Source: Bacteroidales bacterium (GTDB lineage: Bacteria > Bacteroidota > Bacteroidia > Bacteroidales > UBA1556). Taken from it: DNA of 64,000 nt. The translations under genes were made by a program, and so were the position numbers. Numbering within the stretch: position 1 is the stretch's first letter; each line of letters opens with the position of its first letter. Under the pieces are notes generated by a model. That model was not told the DNA's origin, did not search any database, and worked only from the letters and a program-made list of their open reading frames with translations. The stretch is taken from the NCBI GenBank assembly GCA_023146135.1, contig JAGLCR010000007.1, positions 62,001-126,000 of the forward strand, read 5' to 3'. Shown piece after piece: positions 1-8,731 of this stretch.

Positions 1-523
1 TTCTTGAATCACCAGCACCCATTACTCCGGCATAGTTTTGTGCCATACGCGAGGGGTCACCCAGGGAACCCGCATACCGTTGCGTTTCTTCCACACTAAA
101 TGTTCGCGCACTTACGGTGGCAATTTCATTTATTGGACGTTCCTTATTTACCTGAGCCACAATATCTACAGTGGCTGTTGTAATTACGTTTTCTTCAAGA
201 CTGATATTTAATACCAATTGCTTTCCACCATACAAATCCAGATTATTAAGGTAGCGATCAGCATATCCCATATAACTTACCTTTAGCGTAATACGGCCTA
301 GAGGAATATCTTTTAATATAAAGTCTCCTTGCGCATCGGATATGGCTCCTTTTATGGGCTTACTTCCCACAATAATAACAGCTGCACCTGTCAATGGTGA
401 TTTGGTAACATCATCAACTATGGTTCCGCGTATGGTTTGAAAAACAACTTGCTCTTTATTATTCTGTGCCATTAATAAGAAGGGCAGAAACAAGAAAAAT
501 GATAAATGAATGATCTTTTTCAT
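1..523 (-). CDS. TonB-dependent receptor, N-terminal part (cut by window edge)
   Basis: The gene reads leftward from an ATG at 521-523 and runs off the left edge, so about 174 N-terminal residues are visible. They show a signal peptide (hydrophobic run ending LLMAQ), then a carboxypeptidase-regulatory-like beta domain at about residues 30-110 (RGTIVDDVTKSPLTGAAV, then GDFILKDIPLG), then the start of the plug domain (VSARTFSVEETQRYAGSLGD). This order is usual for Bacteroidota outer-membrane receptors that import substrates with energy from TonB. The substrate cannot be told from this part. A TAGATTTG box on the minus strand at 565-572 could be its -7 element, with a leader of about 35 nt. No SusD-type partner is visible because the downstream side lies outside the window. 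Confidence 0.85.
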   Translation of the reverse strand, partial: MKKIIHLSFFLFLPFLLMAQNNKEQVVFQTIRGTIVDDVTKSPLTGAAVIIVGSKPIKGAISDAQGDFILKDIPLGRITLKVSYMGYADRYLNNLDLYGGKQLVLNISLEENVITTATVDIVAQVNKERPINEIATVSARTFSVEETQRYAGSLGDPSRMAQNYAGVMGAGDSR

Positions 524-570
524 AGAATAATCATTAATACTATTTATTATGATTTTGCAAAAAGCAAATC

Positions 571-616
571 TACAATAAAAAACATAAGGAGTACTTTGAT
601 AAAAAATACTCCTTAT
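571..616 (-). terminator. Rho-independent terminator of glnN
   Basis: A perfect 10-bp inverted repeat (ATAAGGAGTA at 584-593, TACTCCTTAT at 607-616) with a 13-nt loop lies just past the glnN stop on the minus strand. It is followed in that direction by GTTTTTTATT. Confidence 0.7.
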
Positions 617-650
617 AACATTGAACTTGTGTATAGTGACAACTAATTTA

Positions 651-2840
651 TTATGAAATAAATAAGATTTCACGATATTTAGGAAAAGTCCACATTTCGT
701 CGTCAATTATCATTTCTAGCTTGTCAATATGTCTGCGTATACTTTCAAGGAAAGGTTTTACATCCTTGGAATAGGCATGTGTTTTTTCTAGCTCGCTTTC
801 AATCTTGTTTGCGATTTTACGCTCAGTAATCATGGCATCAACCTTTTCCCTAATATTCGAAATATGACCAGAGATTATTTTAAGGGTTTTCAATTGTAAT
901 CCTGCTTGACGGTCAAAATCTTTGTCGTCCAATAAATCACGCATTCCACGAACGTTTTCAATCAATATATTCTGATATTTTATCGCTGTTGGAATAATAT
1001 GGTTAATTGCCATGTCGCCCAAAACCCTGGACTCAATCTGGATTTTTTTATTGTAGGTTTCCATTCGAATTTCATAACGAGCCTCCAATTCACGTTTTGA
1101 TAGTACTTTAAGGTCTTCAAATAGTTTAACTGTTTCCTTTGATATAAAGGCGGCATGAGCAGTAGGTACATCTGAAATATTGGATAGGCCTCTTTTTTCG
1201 GCTTCTTTAACCCACTCGTCAGAGTATCCATTTCCGTCATAGATAATCTTCTTAGTTTCAATAATATACTTTTTTAAAACCTGAAATATTGCCTCATCTT
1301 TCTTAAGACCTTTTTCTATTAGCTCTTGTACATCGCTATAAAATGTATTTAATTGATTGGCCATTGCCGAATTCAATGCAATCATAGGTGAAGCACAGTT
1401 TTGAGATGAACCCACTGCACGAAACTCAAAACGATTTCCAGTAAAAGCAAAGGGTGAAGTTCGATTTCGGTCTGTATTATCCAATAAAATTTCAGGAATA
1501 CGACCAATATCCATTTTTAATTCTGTTTTTTTATCCGGCGACATTTTTTTCTCAGTAACCGATTCCTCAATTATTTTCAACATCTCATTTAATCGAGAAC
1601 CAAGAAATACTGAAATTATAGCAGGAGGTGCCTCATTTGCACCTAAACGATGTTCATTTCCAGCCGACATAATACTTGCGCGTAGCAAGCTTGAATGATC
1701 GTGAACCGCCTTCATACTATTAATTACAAAAGCAAGAAATCGTAAATTAGATTTCGGGTTTTTGCCAGGCGAAAGTAGGTTTACCCCAGTATCGGTGGCT
1801 AAAGACCAGTTATTATGTTTTCCTGAACCATTTACTTTTGCAAATGGCTTTTCGTGGAATAGAATTCGAAATTTATGCTTTTGAGCTACACGCTCCATCA
1901 CAGCCATCACAAGCTGATTGTGATCAATGGCCAGGTTTACTTCTTCGAAAACAGGGGCGCACTCAAACTGATTTGGTGCAACCTCATTATGACGTGTTTT
2001 TACGGGAATACCTAATTTTAGGCTCTCCATTTCAAACTCGTACATAAAAGCAGTAACACGTTCAGGAATAGCACCAAAGTAATGGTCGTCGAGCTGTTGA
2101 TCCTTTGCTGACGCATGACCCATTAATGTGCGACCTGTCAACATCAAATCAGGGCGTGCATGGAATAATGCTTCGTCAACCAAGAAATACTCTTGCTCCC
2201 AACCCAAGGTGGCATATACCTTCTTTACGTCCTTGTCAAAAAATTTCATCACCTTTTTTGCTGCATTATCTAAAGCCGCATTTGATTTCAATAGAGGTGT
2301 TTTATAATCTAAAGCCTCGCCAGTATAGGAAACAAAAATGGTTGGGATACATAAGGTATGATCAATTACAAACGCAGGTGAAGAAGGGTCCCAAGCAGTA
2401 TAGCCACGAGCTTCAAAAGTATTTCGTATTCCTCCATTTGGAAAACTTGAGGCATCAGGTTCCTGCTGTACTAATAATTCGCCTTGAAAATTTTCAAGTG
2501 CTCCTCCATCGCCTGTTGGCTCAAAAAAAGCATCATGCTTTTCAGCAGTAGCTCCCGTTAATGGTTGAAACCAGTGAGTATAATGCGTTGCCCCTCGATC
2601 TACTGCCCAAGCTTTCATTCCTGATGCAATTTGATTTGCTATGGCACGGTCAATTTTTTTTCCTTCTTTTACAGCACTTTCAACCTCCTGAAAAGCCTCC
2701 TTCGAAAGATAGGATTGCATTTTCTGATGATTAAAAACATTAACTCCATAATAATCAGACGTTTTTACTGAAGGTAATTCTACTTTTCTTACGGTGCGGT
2801 TAAGCACCTCTTCCATGGCTTTAAATCGAAGTACTGGCAT
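651..2840 (-). CDS. glnN: Glutamine synthetase type III
   Basis: The protein has 729 residues, the usual length of type III glutamine synthetase and much longer than type I or II. It makes glutamine from glutamate, ammonia and ATP in the cytoplasm. The GSIII N-terminal region precedes the catalytic fold. Visible motifs are GKHNNWSLATDTG, the segment RLGANEAPPAIISVFLG and the FAFTGNRFEFRAVGSSQN segment near residue 460-480, which carries conserved active-site Arg and Glu. The start is the ATG at 2838-2840; a TATTTTTG box lies upstream on the minus strand at 2867-2874. It is transcribed alone and followed by its own terminator. GSIII is the common ammonia-assimilating enzyme of Bacteroidales. 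No regulator gene (GlnK, NtrX) is next to it. Confidence 0.96.
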   Translation of the reverse strand: MPVLRFKAMEEVLNRTVRKVELPSVKTSDYYGVNVFNHQKMQSYLSKEAFQEVESAVKEGKKIDRAIANQIASGMKAWAVDRGATHYTHWFQPLTGATAEKHDAFFEPTGDGGALENFQGELLVQQEPDASSFPNGGIRNTFEARGYTAWDPSSPAFVIDHTLCIPTIFVSYTGEALDYKTPLLKSNAALDNAAKKVMKFFDKDVKKVYATLGWEQEYFLVDEALFHARPDLMLTGRTLMGHASAKDQQLDDHYFGAIPERVTAFMYEFEMESLKLGIPVKTRHNEVAPNQFECAPVFEEVNLAIDHNQLVMAVMERVAQKHKFRILFHEKPFAKVNGSGKHNNWSLATDTGVNLLSPGKNPKSNLRFLAFVINSMKAVHDHSSLLRASIMSAGNEHRLGANEAPPAIISVFLGSRLNEMLKIIEESVTEKKMSPDKKTELKMDIGRIPEILLDNTDRNRTSPFAFTGNRFEFRAVGSSQNCASPMIALNSAMANQLNTFYSDVQELIEKGLKKDEAIFQVLKKYIIETKKIIYDGNGYSDEWVKEAEKRGLSNISDVPTAHAAFISKETVKLFEDLKVLSKRELEARYEIRMETYNKKIQIESRVLGDMAINHIIPTAIKYQNILIENVRGMRDLLDDKDFDRQAGLQLKTLKIISGHISNIREKVDAMITERKIANKIESELEKTHAYSKDVKPFLESIRRHIDKLEMIIDDEMWTFPKYREILFIS

Positions 2841-3060
2841 ATTTTCTATTTTTTTATATTAAGACGCAAAAATATAATAATTTCCAATACTAGGAGGTTT
2901 ATTTATACCCTAACTTTGATATTTATTCTATTATTATTAACTGAACCCTATTTTATCATACCCCATTGCTAATATTTTATACTATTTTGCTTTTTTGTAT
3001 AAAAAAGAACTCTAAGGGCAAAGTACTTGTTTTTACAAAATAATAGTAATTGAGAGAATA

Positions 3061-3094
3061 TTTGAAGCTGTGATATGCAAAACTATTATCTTTG
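3061..3094 (+). promoter_or_regulatory. Bacteroidota-type promoter for the DUF819 gene
   Basis: TTTG at 3061-3064 and TATCTTTG at 3087-3094 are separated by 22 bp and match the -33/-7 consensus TTTG and TAnnTTTG. The ATG begins only 5 nt after the -7 box, so the transcript would have almost no leader. Confidence 0.6.
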
Positions 3095-3098
3095 AAGT

Positions 3099-4310
3099 AT
3101 GAAATATGCATTATTATTATTGTTTTATCTGCTTACTCCCGCAGTGATCATACACTTTTCGGGCAAATATCTATTACTTCGTAAAGCAGGAAACATTATT
3201 CTAGTGTATATTTTAGGCTTAATTATTGGCAATGGTGGTATGCTTCCAGACATTTCAAATTTAGCTATTGATCATCCGGGCTTTGCTTCTTTTGCGTCTG
3301 CCCTGGGCGTTCGGGCTGATAGCAATATGATGCTTCAAGAAGTAATAACGAATCTCACAATCCCCTTGGCGCTGCCCCTTCTTTTGATGACCTTGAATTT
3401 TAATGGATGGACGCGCATGGCGGGAAGAACCTTTATTTCCATGGTCACAGGGATGGTTTCAGTTATTATTGTTGTACTCATAGGAAATATGATTTTCAGT
3501 CAAATAATTCCTGAATCGTGGAAAATATCGGGCTTGCTCATCGGAGTTTATACTGGGGGCACGCCTAATTTGGCTGCCATAAAAACCATGCTTGACATTA
3601 GTTCTTCAGAGTATATTTTAGTTCACTCCTCCGATTTATTGTTCTCAGGAGTTTACCTTTTGTTCTTAATGAGCTTAGGAAAACCCCTTTTCAAACGTTT
3701 CCTTCCTGAAACGTATTATTATGGAGGCCATTTTATGGCTGGTAAAACAATTGTCTCTGAGGCCGAAGATTATTCTTCTTTTTTTAAACGACATAATCTT
3801 ATTCCTACCCTTAAAGCATTTGGAGTATCCATCACTATATTTGCCATTGGTGGAGTTTTGTCCATGTTGGTTCCAGCAGAGTATTCTATGGTTGTTGCTA
3901 TTTTGAGCATTACACTTATGGGGGTGTCTGCTTCCTTTAATGGGGAGTTGCGTAGATCGCCTAAAACGTATGAGTTGGGTATGTATTTAATTATGGTATT
4001 TAGTCTTGTGGTTGCTAGCATGGCCGATTTCAAACAATTTAATACGGAGGCCATTCCTATATTTTTATATGTGAGTTTCACGATTACGCTATCATTAATC
4101 TTACATCTTACTCTGTCAAGAATTTTTAAGGTAGATGCCGAAACAATGATGATAACTTCCACAGCATTAATTTGTTCTCCTCCTTTTGTTCCTGTTATTG
4201 CAGGCGCTTTAAATAACCGTAAGCTTATAATTTCGGGACTCACCGTAGGAATTGTTGGTTATGCTGTGGGTAATTTCCTTGGTGTTAGTATTGCCTATAT
4301 TTTACGATAA
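3099..4310 (+). CDS. DUF819 family integral membrane protein
   Basis: This is a 403-residue polytopic membrane protein with about 10-11 hydrophobic segments from residue 1 to the C-terminus, which ends in a membrane span. The stretch LTIPLALPLLLMTLNFNGW and the small-residue motif YTGGTPNLAAIKTML are typical of DUF819 (YjcL-like) proteins, which resemble secondary transporters. The substrate is not known. It stands alone: glnN is divergent and the next gene on this strand starts after 72 bp with its own -7 box. A role as a carboxylate or amino-acid carrier is possible but not shown by the sequence. Confidence 0.8.
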   Translation: MKYALLLLFYLLTPAVIIHFSGKYLLLRKAGNIILVYILGLIIGNGGMLPDISNLAIDHPGFASFASALGVRADSNMMLQEVITNLTIPLALPLLLMTLNFNGWTRMAGRTFISMVTGMVSVIIVVLIGNMIFSQIIPESWKISGLLIGVYTGGTPNLAAIKTMLDISSSEYILVHSSDLLFSGVYLLFLMSLGKPLFKRFLPETYYYGGHFMAGKTIVSEAEDYSSFFKRHNLIPTLKAFGVSITIFAIGGVLSMLVPAEYSMVVAILSITLMGVSASFNGELRRSPKTYELGMYLIMVFSLVVASMADFKQFNTEAIPIFLYVSFTITLSLILHLTLSRIFKVDAETMMITSTALICSPPFVPVIAGALNNRKLIISGLTVGIVGYAVGNFLGVSIAYILR

Positions 4311-4382
4311 TCATTTTTTTTAGTATGTTGTTTTGTATTGTTTTTTTGCTACTTTTGAAAAAAACAATATATCTAGATACCT

Positions 4383-5576
4383 ATGATTAGAATAACACTC
4401 ATTATTGTTGGCGTATTTTTGCTTAATAGCATTTATGCCCAATCAGAAACAAGGAAACGATTTCCATTCAAAAAGGCCACGATTACCTATAAAATTACTG
4501 GTGATTACCAAGGCACGCGCACAATTTATATTGACGACTTTGGTGAAAAAATTGCCGACTATTGGAAAGGGAGTTATGAAAAACGCCAACCCGGACCCAA
4601 TGAAAGAGTTGATTTTGAATTTCATGATATTTCTATAGGAAAGCTCAAGTACCAAATCAATGATTTGGAATATAATGCTATAGTTTCGATTAATCCCAAT
4701 TATTTCTATGTTAAGGAAGGTGATCACACCCAAACATCTAATGAAGAGGTTCTTAAAGTAGCGCTATTTAAGAAAACAGACCGTGTAGAAGATATTGAAG
4801 GGGAGTTATGTACGGTGTGGCATCAGCGTATTCGTTTTATGATTGAAGTTGACAACTATATATGGATAAATGATAATAATATTGTTCGCAAATATACATT
4901 TGGATTTCTAACTCAATTACAAGTAATGGGTTCGATTGGAGTAGCCACAATAGAAAAAATCAACTTCGAAGCAGAGATACCAGGGACTGTATTTAGTGAT
5001 ATACCGAGCTTTTTTATATATAATTATATGAACACTAATGATCCTGACGGTAATAGTTTCGATGATCAAGTATTTGGCTCTGATGCTGAAATGGAAAGTT
5101 TTAAGAAAGAATTGGAGCAAAAAGGTTTTGTGGAAAATAGAGATATTCAGGTGGAGGACTTTAATAAAGTGATGCAAGAATTCAGCAATCAATATATTAA
5201 GGAAAAGGTTTCTGCATCTTATGGAAGTGGCTCCATCGGTTGTCATTTTGCTATTACTCAACAAACAGATAGTACAAATGCCGTTTTCGTTTCATTTGAT
5301 ATTCGCACAAGACAAAATCTGGACAAGCAATACATTGATAGTTTTAAGCGAAGCTTCAATCATTTTACTACCATCGAATATAATAAAATTGAAATTGATG
5401 AAAAAAAGGCATTTTACCTCTATGGACTAACTAATGACGATGAGGAGGATATACCAAAATCGGTAATTGTCCTAAATAATAAAGATAAATACTCAATTAA
5501 GTTTATTGCTTACGGAAAGTATAGTCAAGAGGAAATGGTGAAGATGTTAAAGAAATCCAAAATATTAGATTTATAA
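4383..5576 (+). CDS. Secreted protein of unknown function
   Basis: The 397-residue product begins with a clear signal peptide (MIRITLIIVGVFLLNSIYAQ) and has no later membrane span, so it should be periplasmic or exported. The first mature segment (FPFKKATITYKITGDYQGTR, with IYIDDFGEKIADYW after it) resembles the beta-rich start of DUF4412-like Bacteroidota proteins, but I cannot confirm that. Residues about 220-300 are helical and charged. A TACTTTTG box at 4350-4357 with TTG 19 bp upstream may be its promoter. The next gene starts 4 bp after its stop codon, so the two are very likely co-transcribed. No enzyme motif was seen. Confidence 0.75.
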   Translation: MIRITLIIVGVFLLNSIYAQSETRKRFPFKKATITYKITGDYQGTRTIYIDDFGEKIADYWKGSYEKRQPGPNERVDFEFHDISIGKLKYQINDLEYNAIVSINPNYFYVKEGDHTQTSNEEVLKVALFKKTDRVEDIEGELCTVWHQRIRFMIEVDNYIWINDNNIVRKYTFGFLTQLQVMGSIGVATIEKINFEAEIPGTVFSDIPSFFIYNYMNTNDPDGNSFDDQVFGSDAEMESFKKELEQKGFVENRDIQVEDFNKVMQEFSNQYIKEKVSASYGSGSIGCHFAITQQTDSTNAVFVSFDIRTRQNLDKQYIDSFKRSFNHFTTIEYNKIEIDEKKAFYLYGLTNDDEEDIPKSVIVLNNKDKYSIKFIAYGKYSQEEMVKMLKKSKILDL

Positions 5577-5580
5577 AATT

Positions 5581-6924
5581 ATGAAGAAATTAATATTTAT
5601 AATTGTGTTGCTATCTAGTGTTAGCATCGCATCAGCGGCTAAGGGGCCAAAGTTTTTAGGTTCATGGATGTCCGAAAAAATCATTTCAGAGGGGCAATCA
5701 CATAATATGTTTATGGCCATTACCTTCGAAGCAGATAATGATATCATTAACGGGGAGCTAGTTTTTGGAATTTGGGATTATGAAAAGAATACAAAGCGTA
5801 TTCATATTACAAGCTTTTTGGTGAGTGAGTTTACTGGTGATTGGGAGATAATGGAACTTTCAAAGGAACGATTAATTCTAAAAATGGGAGACTACCAATG
5901 GCATTTGTTTAAATATGATGAAAAGAAAATAGCTGCTACAAATGCAAAGTTGAAGCTTAGCGGCCTATGGAAAATGGTGATGAAAACCGATGTTGGAATA
6001 TCTGAAACAGCTTTAGAGGAGGATGTAGAAGAAGAGGCTGTGGAAGAAGGTGCTGTAGAAGAAAGTGCTGCGGAAGAAGAGGTAGTGGAAGAAGTTTCCA
6101 ATGAAAATATGGAGGCATATGAGTCAGAATTTGAAGTAGAATTACCCACAATCTATTTACGGTTTGATAAAAACAACATGGAATTTAAGCTAAATGAAAT
6201 TTATAAGGATTATACCTCCTCATCAAGTGGTAGCTGGATGTATAAGCCCAAGCAAAAGTCCATTTTGTTTATCGCAGGCCGCAGAGGAGTTTTAGCTGGT
6301 AATGCGGAATTAAAAAAATCTGATAAAAACGCTCTGATTTTTGAAAATGCAAATTCAGTTTACACTTTTGAAAAATTAGAAGATGTTAAAGTTGAAGAGC
6401 TTACGTTTGATTATAATTATCTAAATCAGCATCGTAAAGAGGAGAGTTATCCTCCTTGGAGCAATTTTGAAGCACTCATGAAACAGGCTTCTACTACAGG
6501 GGCTTTAGTATATGACAAGGGCGTTTACGATAAAGAAATAGGAATATTTAAGAATAGTGTTGCAATATATAAGCCTTCGGTAGATGATGAAAATGAGCGA
6601 GTAATATTTACCGATTATACTATTGAAGGAAGCGATACTATTGTGGGAGAGGAGATTTCAATAGGCTCTGAATATGGTTCTGAAAACGAATTCTTTCCAC
6701 AAGCGGTTTTAAGCGATTATATTATATTAAAGAAAGAGCAGATTACCGTTCCTGCAGGAACTTTTGAGTGTACTGTAGTAATTGGTTTTAGCGATGATGG
6801 TGCACGCTTTAAGTATTGGATGATAGATGAAAAACCAGCTGTGTTTGCCAAGGTCATATCGCAAAGGAAGAATTATAGAGGCAAAATGGAATATATAATG
6901 TTGGAATTAAACAAGATTAGATAA
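5581..6924 (+). CDS. Secreted protein with an acidic low-complexity linker
   Basis: This 447-residue product has a signal peptide (MKKLIFIIVLLSSVSIASA), a beta-rich N-terminal domain to about residue 135, then a linker at about 145-180 made almost only of Glu, Val and Ala, then a second beta-rich region with the phrase ITVPAGTFECTVV near residue 395, which recurs in DUF3108-like envelope proteins (inference). The N-terminal domain (GSWMSEKIISEG, FGIWDYEKNTKRIHI) and a later part (SGSWMYKPKQKSILF) both look like a lipocalin-type module that measures a substance, perhaps a duplication. It follows the previous gene by 4 bp and ends at a strong terminator, closing a two-gene operon. Function unknown. 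Confidence 0.72.
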   Translation: MKKLIFIIVLLSSVSIASAAKGPKFLGSWMSEKIISEGQSHNMFMAITFEADNDIINGELVFGIWDYEKNTKRIHITSFLVSEFTGDWEIMELSKERLILKMGDYQWHLFKYDEKKIAATNAKLKLSGLWKMVMKTDVGISETALEEDVEEEAVEEGAVEESAAEEEVVEEVSNENMEAYESEFEVELPTIYLRFDKNNMEFKLNEIYKDYTSSSSGSWMYKPKQKSILFIAGRRGVLAGNAELKKSDKNALIFENANSVYTFEKLEDVKVEELTFDYNYLNQHRKEESYPPWSNFEALMKQASTTGALVYDKGVYDKEIGIFKNSVAIYKPSVDDENERVIFTDYTIEGSDTIVGEEISIGSEYGSENEFFPQAVLSDYIILKKEQITVPAGTFECTVVIGFSDDGARFKYWMIDEKPAVFAKVISQRKNYRGKMEYIMLELNKIR

Positions 6925-6951
6925 ACAAATTAAGCCAAGCTTAAAATAAGA

Positions 6952-6991
6952 AACACCTTTAATAATTCAATTTATTAAAGGTGTTTTTTTT
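6952..6991 (+). terminator. Rho-independent terminator
   Basis: A perfect 14-bp stem (AACACCTTTAATAA, loop TTCAAT, TTATTAAAGGTGTT) is followed by a run of T. It ends the two-gene operon of secreted proteins. Confidence 0.85.
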
Positions 6992-7048
6992 ATTAGCCTT
7001 CAATAGAAATAATCCTATTATCTTTGCCCTCCTTAAAAACAATTTATT

Positions 7049-7762
7049 ATGGGCATACCTGTTTTATACAAAGACCTGGGCTTAATGGACTATCAAGAAG
7101 CTTGGGACTATCAAGAAATTCTATTTCATGATATTAAGAATGTGAAATTTCGTAATTTTGAACTGCCTCAATGTGAAGCACTGTCCAAAATGAATTTTCT
7201 TATTTTTTGTGAGCACCCACATGTTTATACCATTGGGAAAAGTGGAAAAGATGACAATCTACTAATCAATGAAAACCAACTCAAGGAAAAAGGTGCAAGC
7301 ATATATCATAGCAATCGGGGTGGCGATATCACCTATCATGGTCCAGGTCAAATTATTGGTTATCCTATCCTAGACTTAGAAGACTTTGGTCATGGCATTC
7401 GATCATATATCGATAATTTGGAACAAGCAATTATTAATTTGTTAGCTGAATACGGTATTCATGGCGAGCGTTTAGACGGAGCCACAGGAGTGTGGTTAGA
7501 TACTACTATTGCTGGAAAAACGCGAAAGATATGCGCCATGGGTGTTCGTGCCAGCCGGCATGTAGTAATGCATGGTTTTGCTCTTAATGCAAACACCAAT
7601 TTAGACTACTTTAATTATATAAATCCTTGTGGCTTTACCGACAAAGGAGTGACATCTTTACAAAAAGAGTTGGGAAAAGAAATGGATGTGGAAGAAGTAA
7701 AACAGAAACTCAAATACCATATTGCCAAGGTGTTTGATATGGATCTTGATCTTGATGAATAA
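7049..7762 (+). CDS. lipB: Octanoyltransferase (lipoate biosynthesis)
   Basis: LipB moves the octanoyl group from acyl carrier protein to lipoyl domains of 2-oxoacid dehydrogenases and the glycine cleavage H protein. The 237-residue product shows the family signature RGGDITYHGPGQIIGYP (residues 90-106), the catalytic Lys near residue 160 in KTRKICAMGVR and the catalytic Cys194 in NPCG. A TATCTTTG box at 7019-7026 fits a -7 element with a short leader. lipA starts 8 bp after its stop, so both steps of lipoyl assembly sit in one operon. The N-terminal extension of about 15 residues (KDLGLMDYQEAW) is normal for Bacteroidota LipB. Confidence 0.96.
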   Translation: MGIPVLYKDLGLMDYQEAWDYQEILFHDIKNVKFRNFELPQCEALSKMNFLIFCEHPHVYTIGKSGKDDNLLINENQLKEKGASIYHSNRGGDITYHGPGQIIGYPILDLEDFGHGIRSYIDNLEQAIINLLAEYGIHGERLDGATGVWLDTTIAGKTRKICAMGVRASRHVVMHGFALNANTNLDYFNYINPCGFTDKGVTSLQKELGKEMDVEEVKQKLKYHIAKVFDMDLDLDE

Positions 7763-7770
7763 TTAGTATA

Positions 7771-8625
7771 ATGGAACGAAAAGATATTGTACGCAAACCC
7801 AAATGGATGAAGAGTCCATTACCATCGGGGAAAACATATATAACAGTAAAAGAAGTTGTAAAAAAGAATAAGCTTCATACGATTTGTACAAGTGGAAACT
7901 GTCCCAATATGGGGGAATGCTGGAATGCTGGCACTGCTACCTTTATGATTTTAGGTGATATATGTACCCGTTCGTGCAAATTTTGTGATGTGAAAACGGG
8001 TCAACCTTTGGCTGTTGACATGCAGGAGCCTGCACGTGTAGCCGACTCGGTTGCTAAAATGAAAATAAAGCATTGTGTTTTAACCTCTGTTGATCGTGAT
8101 GATCTGGAGGATGGTGGAGCTGATATATGGGCACAAACCATAATTGAAGTAAAAAAGCAGAATCCTGGAGTTACAATTGAAGGATTAATCCCTGATTTTG
8201 ATGCACGGCCAGAGCTTATTAATAAGGTAATTGATGCTGGTGCAGAAGTAATTTCACACAACATGGAAACCGTACGTCGCTTAACGCCAAGCACTCGTTC
8301 AAGAGCAAAATACGAACGAAGTTTAGACGTACTGCGCATCATATCGGCTTCAAAAGCTCGATCTAAGTCAGGAATTATGCTTGGCATTGGTGAAAAACCT
8401 GAAGAAGTGATGGAGACTTTAGGCGATATGCGCAAAGTTGGGGTGGAGGTTGTAACAATTGGACAATACCTGCGCCCTAGTCCTAAGCATCTGCCTATCA
8501 CCGAGTTTATTCGCCCTGAGGTATTCAAAAAATACGAACGAGTGGGTTTGGAAATGGGTTTTCGTTATGTGGAGAGTGGCCCTTTAGTGCGCTCATCATA
8601 CCATGCCGAGAAGCATGTTAAATAA
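7771..8625 (+). CDS. lipA: Lipoyl synthase (radical SAM)
   Basis: LipA inserts two sulfur atoms into protein-bound octanoyl groups. The 284-residue product carries both cluster motifs: the auxiliary [4Fe-4S] site Cys39-x4-Cys44-x5-Cys50 and the radical SAM site Cys65-x3-Cys69-x2-Cys72. The C-terminal RSSYHAE segment supplies the Ser that ligates the auxiliary cluster. The length is typical. It is the second gene of the lipBA operon and completes de novo lipoylation after LipB. Confidence 0.97.
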   Translation: MERKDIVRKPKWMKSPLPSGKTYITVKEVVKKNKLHTICTSGNCPNMGECWNAGTATFMILGDICTRSCKFCDVKTGQPLAVDMQEPARVADSVAKMKIKHCVLTSVDRDDLEDGGADIWAQTIIEVKKQNPGVTIEGLIPDFDARPELINKVIDAGAEVISHNMETVRRLTPSTRSRAKYERSLDVLRIISASKARSKSGIMLGIGEKPEEVMETLGDMRKVGVEVVTIGQYLRPSPKHLPITEFIRPEVFKKYERVGLEMGFRYVESGPLVRSSYHAEKHVK

Positions 8626-8731
8626 GATTCGTAAATTAACATAAGTTATTCTTTTTTCTACAAATAAACCTTTGAAATTGATATATTTGCCGCTCGAAAG
8701 AAAAAGTATTAAACACTATAAATTAAACAAT

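Noticed and set aside
5892-6151. Minus-strand Ser- or Leu-rich frames opposite the acidic linker
   Set aside because: They are antisense shadows of a low-complexity Glu/Val/Ala stretch.
8672-8731. TTG start 20 codons upstream for the M16 peptidase
   Set aside because: It would put a promoter-like TATATTTG box inside the gene and hide the signal peptide, which begins at the ATG at 8732.
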